From contig LR746269.1 of the NCBI GenBank assembly GCA_902729315.2, forward strand, positions 2,402,501 through 2,466,500: a stretch of DNA of 64,000 nucleotides, read 5' to 3'. The notes below the pieces were generated by a model that saw nothing but the letters and a program-made list of their open reading frames with translations, had not been told where the DNA came from and searched no databases. Within the stretch, counting starts at the first letter, position 1. The number at the start of each line of letters is the position of its first letter. This stretch comes from Spirodela intermedia (lineage: Eukaryota > Streptophyta > Magnoliopsida > Alismatales > Araceae). Positions 55,401-64,000 of this stretch are shown here, in pieces. Both the position numbers and the translations under genes were made by a program.

Positions 55401-58400
55401 AACCGGCAATACAGACCGTTTTGTATAGTATTAAAAACACCTCACCCTACAAGTAACTCCAATTTTAGAAAAGACAACACATTTTAAAGTGATAAAAATA
55501 AAAGTTCAAAAAAGTGTCCTCTGGAGAAGAAAATATGTAATAAACACATCCTGCCTAACGTAGACTCGGATTTTCACAACACATCAGAATGACGGACAAA
55601 GCGTTTCAGATTAAATAACCAAAATAAACAACGTAGCATGAGGGATTTTATGAATGATCCTCGCTCCAGAAGACCTTAACACTAAAGCCGTTTAACTTCA
55701 GTTGTTAATAAATATGATGATCTACAATCATATACTAAGCAAATGAAACCATTTCTTGACCTAAAACTACGAGAGACAGCAGGAGTCAAATACTCAACCC
55801 AAACATACCGAACATACGCTTGGACTGACGAGGACAGTTAGAATATAATACGATACTTATGTAATTTTGGAAAATAAGTAAGAGCATGTTAGCAAACAAT
55901 GCTAGGAAACTCATATTCGAATGTCCTGTATCAACTAAACTGATGTCACACACAAAGTTTTCTAAGGGAGATGGCATAACAACTCAAAATTTATGATGAA
56001 TCAACCCCTGCACTCTCTTTTGGCTGTAATTTTACGCAAGGATTCCTAGTTGGGACCATCACATATCTTCTTGCACCTCCTTTTCTATGTGTCAATTATT
56101 TTACTCCGTTAATAAAATACAGCTAAGAAAATGTCAATATAGATGTAAACATCATTACCTAAAAAAGGTCTTAAAAAATGCATGCCATTTACTACCATCT
56201 GACGTATTCCCAGTTCAGTTAAAACTCCATGCACGGAAAAATGCCAAGATGAAACATTAAAGGCAATGAAAACTTACATGAAACATTAAAAACGCATAAG
56301 CCAAGATGGCCAATGGAAAACACAGGATTCTAGAGAACAAATTAATGACAAGATACTAACCCTGGTTCTGTCACGTACACGAGTCCACAGGTAAATCGAA
56401 AATTTCTTGCCTGAAAATTAATTTGATACTTCAATAAATTGCCTATAGTAACAAATGTACAAACTACTGAAAAAAATAACCAAAGTTTCACACAAATACA
56501 ATACAGTGACAGGTGACCAAATCAAAAAATAGTAGTGCATTGACGATCAATAAAAAATCCATCAGTCATCAGTTTGCATGACAACAGAGTTCCCCATAAG
56601 CAATGGTAAGTGGAAACTTCAGAAAAAAAGGGAGATGATTAACTTCAAAGCAGTTAATCAGGCCCTTGCGTATCTACTTAACCTGTTAAGGCATGAGTGA
56701 TCTGGGTGACACTAAACTTGGAAGCGGCAGTAAGCTAAACCCAAAACTGGTCAGTTAAACTGTTAAGCTTGAAAAAGAACCCAATGACGGTGAAGACCTT
56801 ATACTAGCTCTACAGTCCATATCCCTCAACATCAGAGCTCCTGCACGCGCCTAATGGAACAAACTTGCAGAGAGAAGACATGAAGGAATCTGAGGAAGTG
56901 GCTTGGCAAGAGCAATATGATGACTCTGGCGTGGCTAAACCTGGCCCTTCAGGCATTGTAACCTTTCAAACAGGGTTCAAGATGGAAGCTGGACACCCCT
57001 ATGGAGGGTCTCAGGTACTGCTGATGGCATTGCATGACGAAGATCCTAGTGTGATATAACTGTCATACGTGTACCATCCTCAAAGAATATCAGAAGCACA
57101 AGGGAGTGCTCGGGGCACTTTCAGAAAACATGATTTCCCTTTCCAACAAGGAAATCTGTTTAGCTGAAGGAAAGAATTGGTCTGTTTAGATTAGCCTTGA
57201 TCTAATAGTTGCAAGGATACTCCCCATTCTCTCTAATATTAAACTGGTACCAACCATGGAACCGGTGGTAAGCCAAAAGTAAAAAAACACTATAATTGTA
57301 CTGCAAGATTTATGCTATCAAAAACAACCATAGATCCAAGAGTATCAATGAAAATGATTTTTCTAGTCATTAGACATCCTCTCTAACCATTTAACCCGAT
57401 ACACAGAAATCAAACCAGTAGAAAGTTAGAAATATAATCATTGATTTCGACTGCAGTTGAGTGCATATTTAAGTAAACTCGTGATAATTTAAGGCATATT
57501 TAAGAAATACAATAAATTTTGCTTAAAAAAATAAATTGGAACATTAAACTTAACTACTTACCTGCTGATATGAAAGAGGATGGATTACAGCACCGCTCAT
57601 TTCCAAAAAATAATCTGGGGTTATTGAATGCAGATCTTGAACCTACAAGGAAATGCATTACTGCTCGTCAGAACAAGGCTTTCTGACTTCAGAATATAGT
57701 CAAAGCCCTTCTCACGAAAGAGAAGTGTCATAAAAAAATAAGTAGAAAGAAGAAATATTAGCTGAATAAAAAGGCTCGACTTTACCATCAATTTTATTTT
57801 CATCGGAGTTCCACCTCTTTCAATCTCCAATTCTACCTCCCCATGAACGCTGTCGTCCAGTATTGTTTCCAGTCTAAGGAATTGTGTTACAACCTGAAAA
57901 AAAATATCAGATAGTGAGACATAGATATCTAATGAAAAGTCGTGATCAATTGACATGTTAGCAACCAGACTATGCCATAGACATATGCGGTGGCCGCTAA
58001 CATACTCCACTTCAAGGGGTGGTGTGCAATATTTGGTTATTACGCCAGTTACTCAAATGATACAAAATAGCGCCATCACAACCCAAATAATAAGATAAAA
58101 ATACAATAATCCTGAAAACCCGAACAGAGCTATATTAGAAATATCTACAAGGTACAGAGTTGACAGGAGAGAAAAAATTGACAAGCAATAAATTAGGAAA
58201 AAAGACGTGCCAGAACGAATCTAGAACAAAAAATAGGCAATATATATGCAATAGACAAGCAGGGTCATATCATATCGCAAATGAACTAGGAAGGAAAAAC
58301 ACAAAAGACTAGTATAAAATGTAGGACGGTTTATTGATCAAATTTAGCAACAAGCATGAAAATATTGCATTTTGTCAAAAGTGATTTAGGTAATAAGGAG

Positions 58401-61400
58401 AGAGACGAGACAATTTGTTCCTAATCAAATCAAGAGTTCGAGATTAAATACTTGAACCCCTTCTACCAATTTTCTTTATAAAAGTATACTTATTTTATTT
58501 ATTTCTAGGCTCAATCAACCTTTACATCTAATTCAAATCTAGATCAGGCTCAGATGGTCAATGCACTTAATTTAATTTCACAAGCCCTAAATACAAGCAA
58601 TAAATGGGATCCAAAAAGGGGAAAAAATCAAGCATTTCCTTCGTCCAAGTAAAGAAAGATACATCGAAAAAACATAAAACTTACGTCCTTATTTACACGG
58701 ACAAGCACATCACCCGGCTCCAAATTCTTATGTGCAGGACCACCGGGCACCTGGAAAAGATGCAAGCTGTCAGAGAATAGATGGTCGGCACAGTGTCATA
58801 AATAACAGGCAAAAATGCAGATTAACTCACCACAGAATCAACAACAAGCATTCCAGTCTCGACAGAAGGGCAAGCATTCCTTACCAACTATTAAAGAAAA
58901 AGATTCATGGCTCCAGGAGGATAATTGAAAAGAAATCATTAAAGTTGATGCAACTGACAAAAAATCACTGTTCACACAAACATAACAGAAGTACATGTAG
59001 CATGGATGTGACTAAGATTGTGAGAGAGTGCTACCTGTTCAGTTTCACATTTAAGTCCAAGGCGACGAGTTTCATCAAATCCTTCATGCAGAAATGTCAC
59101 CTGGCATTTGGAAAGCAGGACGGAATTTCAAGATTTAGTAAAACCAACCAGTGAAAGAACGAATTCAGGAAAACATGACAGAAAATCTAGAAGTTATTCC
59201 TGAAATTATTAATGAAAACCTTTTTCCAACCAACAGTTCTGATTTGTTCTCCTCAACTCCCCAAATAAGCAAAAGTGTAGTACTAGCGATAAAAATCACG
59301 AGGCTTAAAACACCATTCGAAAATTAATAGAGGAACCCTGCCTTTCTATCGAGAAAGAGAGGGTGAATATCATGATAATTATTCCCCTCAATGCGCCTCC
59401 TGACCTGGAAGACTCACTCCTACGAATCCTACATTAAGAAGGATTCCCAGACATTTCCCCAGCGACAACTACCACCCAATTCCGGTCAAAACCATGCACC
59501 TCAGATACACATGAAATGATGTACCATTTAGGGAACAAAAAAAAAAGAGTCTAAAAATTAAAGACTGCAATTTTACCATTTTTCTCATCTTCATTGAATT
59601 AGATACTACCAGACCTTTATGATGTATGTTTTTCCATCCAAATGTCTTCCTCCAAAGGTCATTTCATTTTAGTCCAAAAAAACCCAGGAATCAATAGTGG
59701 GAATGGAATGTAACATCCCCATTCCACTCCCAATCTCGAAATTTAGAATTGAAATTTCAAATACCTTTGCACAAATATCTTCCTGAATGATAACTCATTC
59801 AATCAACACTCAATAATATCCCAACACCTTCTAGCTCATTCTCAAACAGTCACTGGCTAACAGCACCATTGACCGCCAATTTGCTTTTGTTAGAACTTAT
59901 AGTTCGTCCATTGGTTAACAGACAGATTTGAGTCTAACAAGCTTATAGATGCTCACTATAATGTAACAAGCTTTGCTCCCAAATCCTTTCATTTCGGCAC
60001 AATATTATGTCTTTATCTTAGAAAAATAACAATAAAAACTAGGTAAAGGAACTTGGGAACAGAATAATTTAATTTTAGTTCTGGGCGAATGAAAAACAAT
60101 CAACAGCAAACATTAGAAACGAAATGGCTGGCATAAACATTTATTGTATTTGGATTATTACTGAAAGAAAGAGGATGGTGAGCCTGGAAAAATTATCACT
60201 TCTAAGGGCGTCACCAATGAGGACGGTATGTCCAAGAAGACTAACCGGAATCAAGCGATAACTAGTAAAAGAAAAGGTAGTCAGCAATTTACCTACCTCA
60301 AAAACAAGACAAATAACAAATGAGAAGTCAATTCAAGGTACTGCTCCCATAAACGGCTTATCATTCGCATGTTTTCCTCTCTGAAGATGGATGTTAACAA
60401 TAAAACCAACCAACTGATTGTCCTATGCATAATCAGTTAATTGAGTACGAATTTAACCGTTTCAAATGAAAATTCAGGAAAGAGATCCTGATTACCAGAT
60501 TAAAACAAAAATAAAATGACATCTGTATCAAAATAAGCCATTGTCCATCGGATTTGCTTATCATTTATTTGATGGCTACAGCGTCATTAATCTGGTTCAG
60601 TCATAATGTCCTGTAACCATTGTATGAACTCCATGACCTCGGGGTGCGTGTGAAGGGGGTTACACGAATATGAATATTGTCAAACATAGTGCCGGCGATG
60701 CCTTCAAAATAATAGATAGCACTGCCAAATGACAGAAAAAGAAACAAATAGATTGTAAAAAAGGCAGAAAGAGCTCACTAGGACCTATCACTGGCAAAAC
60801 CTTCTCTCTGAGCTAGCTACTAGGCAAGTAATTGTGAGACAGGCTGTGTAAGGAGATTAGTTCATCAAAAAGTTCCTATCTAAAAATTTCTTTTACTCTA
60901 GTTCATAGAAACATATATCATCATATACCTGCAAAAAGTTACACCTTCATGAGTGTTGAAGCGAGAGAAATAGGAATCAACATGATTAAGAAGCAACAAA
61001 CCTGAAGCGTACCACGAGGGATATTAGCAGTAGCCCAGATACTTGAAAATGAATCCCAACTCTTTTGTATGAAGTTCAAAGCCCTTACTACCTACCATCC
61101 ACACAGTCAAAGTTAGTGGATGTGTAAAGTCAACAACTGAATTCAATTACTAATTACATGAAAACTGAAAACCAGTGAGAAACTCATCCAGTAAAAACAC
61201 ATTTCAATAGTTTAAATTATATTCTGAAAATTTCAATATTCCCATCAATCGAAAAACATTCAGCACTCTATCAGCGAAACCAAATACGGCACCAAAAAAC
61301 GAAGGAAAAGACAATGATATTAAGGCCAGGGATACCGTAAAAATAGTTGGATCTCTTTATCGGTGAAAATCGACATAGAAGCTTTTGCACAATGCATCGC

Positions 61401-63568
61401 TAATTTAATGAAACAAAATTATTGTGTACTACTGGTTGGACTCAAATCAAGTCAAAGGCATACCTGACTCAGGTAGCAGTATGGACCTTATAAAGTAAAG
61501 TTATTACTATCAGCCTTTGCAGAGAGAAGAAATATTGGTGATGATTGTAATGACTAACAGAACCAAAAGTTAGCAGGTAATTGAAAATTTTAAAAAATCA
61601 AGAATCAAGAATCTAGACAAAAGAAAAGGAAAAAGTTAAAATCTGCTGTGAAAACAAAAAGAAGAAAACAAGAATCCTAGTCCTGGTTTTAAAACTATTA
61701 AAGGAACTGCGATTCTTGGTATTTGGAGTATCATTATCCTAAGTTGATAAAAAAAGAAATCCAAGGTCAAGCATAAGAATACGTTTGTGGCACTTATTGA
61801 AAGAGTACACAGGTAAAAATTAACTTGACGATAGATTGCAGACAGCCAAAGGACATTCCAGATATGTGACATGAAACTTGAAACAGACAAGTTGTAAAAA
61901 TATATATAACTTTGATTAAATTGCAACAACAGAACATAGACTAACTCGTTCCAAGGGAAGGAAAAAGGCAGAAGCACTAGAAGATTTCCTCCCAGCATTC
62001 AAGGCAACAGCCCTTCCTTGGCAATCAATAACTGGAGAACCGCTTGATCCACCTTTTGTTCCAGAAGCAGCCTGCAACAAGAATGATAATCATCATAATA
62101 AGAAAAGACCAGCACAATGCTCATCAAAAACATTGTAGCTGAAATTGATGAGAAAGCCCCCGTTTATTGTGTGCTCAGTTTAGGTAGAAATCCCAAGCCT
62201 TTATATACAATGAGCCATACTCAAAGTAAAAACTGTTCAGCCTCATTAGTTTGGCTACACATTAATTTCCTGTCTGTTGTACAAAAGCGGCACTTGTCCG
62301 CATAGGCATCTTGAAACGTTTGTTGATAAGATATTAGATGGAAATATAACCCTTCCCAGATGAAAATTTCCTGTCTGTTGTACAAACAAAATGGACACTA
62401 TTTTGAGTCTTGACTTCGAATATCATCCTGTAAGATGTTAATTATCAAGTGCTACAGCCACAATTTTTGCATTATAGTACATGAATCACCAGAAAGCACC
62501 CTTTTATGAGACAATCTGTTGGTCTCGAATAATTTTTTAAAAAACAAAATCACCTTTGATAAACAACTTAAAAAAAGAACTATAGAAGTTGCCTCAGAAG
62601 TGAGGTCATTCACCTATGCAATGGATGGGTCCTCAACAATACCCCCATTAGCATTTCCAGAAAATATCAGCATCACTGTCGCAGTAGAAAAAAAAAAATA
62701 TATACAACTGGAATTTTTTAAGCCCGGATAATGAATAATGAAATATTCAAGTCCCCGATAATGATTAAGCTAAGAACTCGATCACCGTTTGATACTCTCC
62801 TTTGGCCCGTGGCCTTTCTCTTCTACAGTTTTTGCTCAATAATTTCCAGCAATAAGTTTCCTTCCTCTTGTCTCCAATGTCTATCCACTTAATGAGTAAG
62901 ACGATACTACCATCTCAGATATGGAATAATCCAGGACCTCCATTCTGTCTTACTTGGCAGAATCCCCTAGCTGATCTCATGTCAGCCTCTAAATTAAGCA
63001 ATCAGTGGAGAAACTAGGAACCCGTCATCAAACAGTTGTTAAAAAGCCAATAACCAGTCAGCTCTGCAGTAATCTCAAGATGCATCAGATATGAAGAACG
63101 AAAATGAAGACAATCTTTTACAGTGTCCCACTGTTTGTTGGAGACATCTTTAAGGTTTTCCTTTTGACTATCTCCATCCTTAATATACTCCATCAAAGCT
63201 CCAAATTTAGAATAGAGGCAATCAAATGTACTTTCAGATTTTAAATATTATAAGTTGACTAGCCCCAGTCCTAGATCATCAAATATTGGTAAACGTTAGC
63301 TGGAAAAAACACTGATCTATGATGGCCATCAAAAAATTTCATTAAAAATAATGTACTTTAGCAGTGCTGTAAAGGAATATCAGGTGATATTATCCGACTA
63401 ATTTGTGGTAGTGACATCCTTTCTGTCATATTATCTACCACAAGGGAATGTAAAGAATGTAAAGAGAATCAAGATACACAAGAGCCATAAATCTCATGAT
63501 TAAAAGCCACAAGGATTGGTGAAAGAATTACCTGCATGTAGAATGTGTTGAAGTCATTGTATCCATCC
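49431..63568 (-). CDS. DEG7: DEG7-like PDZ serine protease, 3' part (5' end outside the window)
   Basis: This is a DegP/HtrA-family protease with multiple PDZ domains; in Arabidopsis DEG7 is implicated in chloroplast photosystem II turnover. Twenty exons in order: 63568-63532, 62071-61946, 61091-61002, 59100-59035, 58887-58831, 58750-58685, 57893-57786, 57642-57562, 56410-56361, 55396-55231, 53858-53358, 52813-52631, 52557-52452, 51986-51816, 51715-51636, 51559-51332, 50331-50125, 50037-49880, 49801-49690, 49607-49431. All phases agree, giving 922 residues plus stop; the known protein is about 1100 aa, so roughly 175 N-terminal residues are missing. The active-site segment of the first protease domain reads [11 protein letters not shown] then [12 protein letters not shown]-type segments include [18 protein letters not shown] and [19 protein letters not shown] second protease-like half (about 53858-51332) has STFSGVL where an active serine motif would be. 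The C-terminus [18 protein letters not shown] is typical of the family. Confidence 0.94.
50365..50511. repeat. Two (TA)n microsatellites in a DEG7 intron
   Basis: TA runs at about 50366-50381 and 50484-50511, inside the intron between the exons ending at 50331 and 51332. Confidence 0.85.
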
Positions 63569-64000
63569 CTATATCGTAAATATGGAAAACGAATGTCAGT
63601 GAAATCATAAAGACAAACATGCAATTAGGAAATAATATACCCATAAATCCAATGAAAATACAGTGAATATTCATTTGGCTTTTTTCGTCGCTGGGTATGC
63701 ATATGTTTGGATTGGTTTTGTTGTGGGGTGTCTAGATGGAATACCCAAAAAAACTAACCACTTCCTGGGTAAGCCGCAGTGTAGATAAAAATAAAAAAGT
63801 TTATGGTGAAAAGGTTACAGATGACCCCTTACATGTGGTAAGCGTGAAAGATAATGGTATAAAAAAATTTCGATAAAAATAAAAATAGAAGCAACTTACA
63901 TCAACATCTTCCATATATTAATACTCATGAATGGTGGATTTTGCACCTTTAAATAATATTTAAGACTGTATACGGTTTGTCTTTTGAGTCCAATCTCAAC
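63569..64000. other. DEG7 intron running out of the window
   Basis: AT-rich DNA to the right of the first visible DEG7 exon. The acceptor CTATAG lies at 63569-63574 on the complement. No further exon is recognisable before the window ends. Confidence 0.7.

Overview
The window is nuclear DNA of a flowering plant. The evidence is intron-rich genes with GT-AG introns, chloroplast and vacuole proteins specific to plants, very AT-rich intergenic DNA, and many GA/CT and TA microsatellites. The gene set does not fix the species. A non-grass monocot would fit, but that is a guess.

Five multi-exon genes could be rebuilt exon by exon, and every splice phase agrees in each. (1) A group D (TDY-type) MAP kinase lies on the minus strand at 4777-11267. 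It has 10 exons and encodes 511 aa. (2) A SYP2-type vacuolar/prevacuolar Qa-SNARE lies on the minus strand at 13238-17002. It has 7 exons and encodes 275 aa. (3) CHUP1, the chloroplast actin-based positioning protein, lies on the plus strand at 26308-31575. It has 9 exons and encodes 1007 aa. (4) A GET3d-like chloroplast ArsA/Get3 ATPase with a C-terminal alpha-crystallin-like domain lies on the minus strand at 32880-36268. It has 7 exons and encodes 444 aa. It converges tail to tail with CHUP1. (5) A DEG7-like PDZ serine protease lies on the minus strand at 49431-63568. Its last 20 exons (922 residues) are present, and its N-terminus is beyond the right edge.

Two small single-exon genes lie between these on the plus strand. 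One encodes a 133-aa conserved plant protein of unknown function (37860-38261). The other encodes a 127-aa secreted proline-rich protein, probably GPI-anchored (43931-44314). A possible 5' exon (2790-2885, minus) and a possible small plus-strand gene with its own TATA box (about 12160-12500) are weak calls.

The remaining DNA is mostly gene-poor. 17.8-25.5 kb is AT-rich and holds diverged direct repeats that look like a decayed LTR retrotransposon. 38.6-42.6 kb is AT-rich with old short repeats. 44.4-49.4 kb is AT-rich with a duplicated segment and a long GA tract. Local repeats include a three-copy 74-bp tandem repeat at 36.97-37.19 kb and a five-copy GA-linked minisatellite at 43.27-43.77 kb, just upstream of the proline-rich gene.

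The genes act in separate processes (signalling, vacuolar membrane fusion, chloroplast movement, chloroplast protein handling, proteolysis), as is usual in plant genomes, and do not form an operon-like system. I found no clear undescribed system. The most interesting items are the GET3d domain fusion, the degenerate second protease half of DEG7, the minisatellite next to the proline-rich gene and the decayed retroelement.
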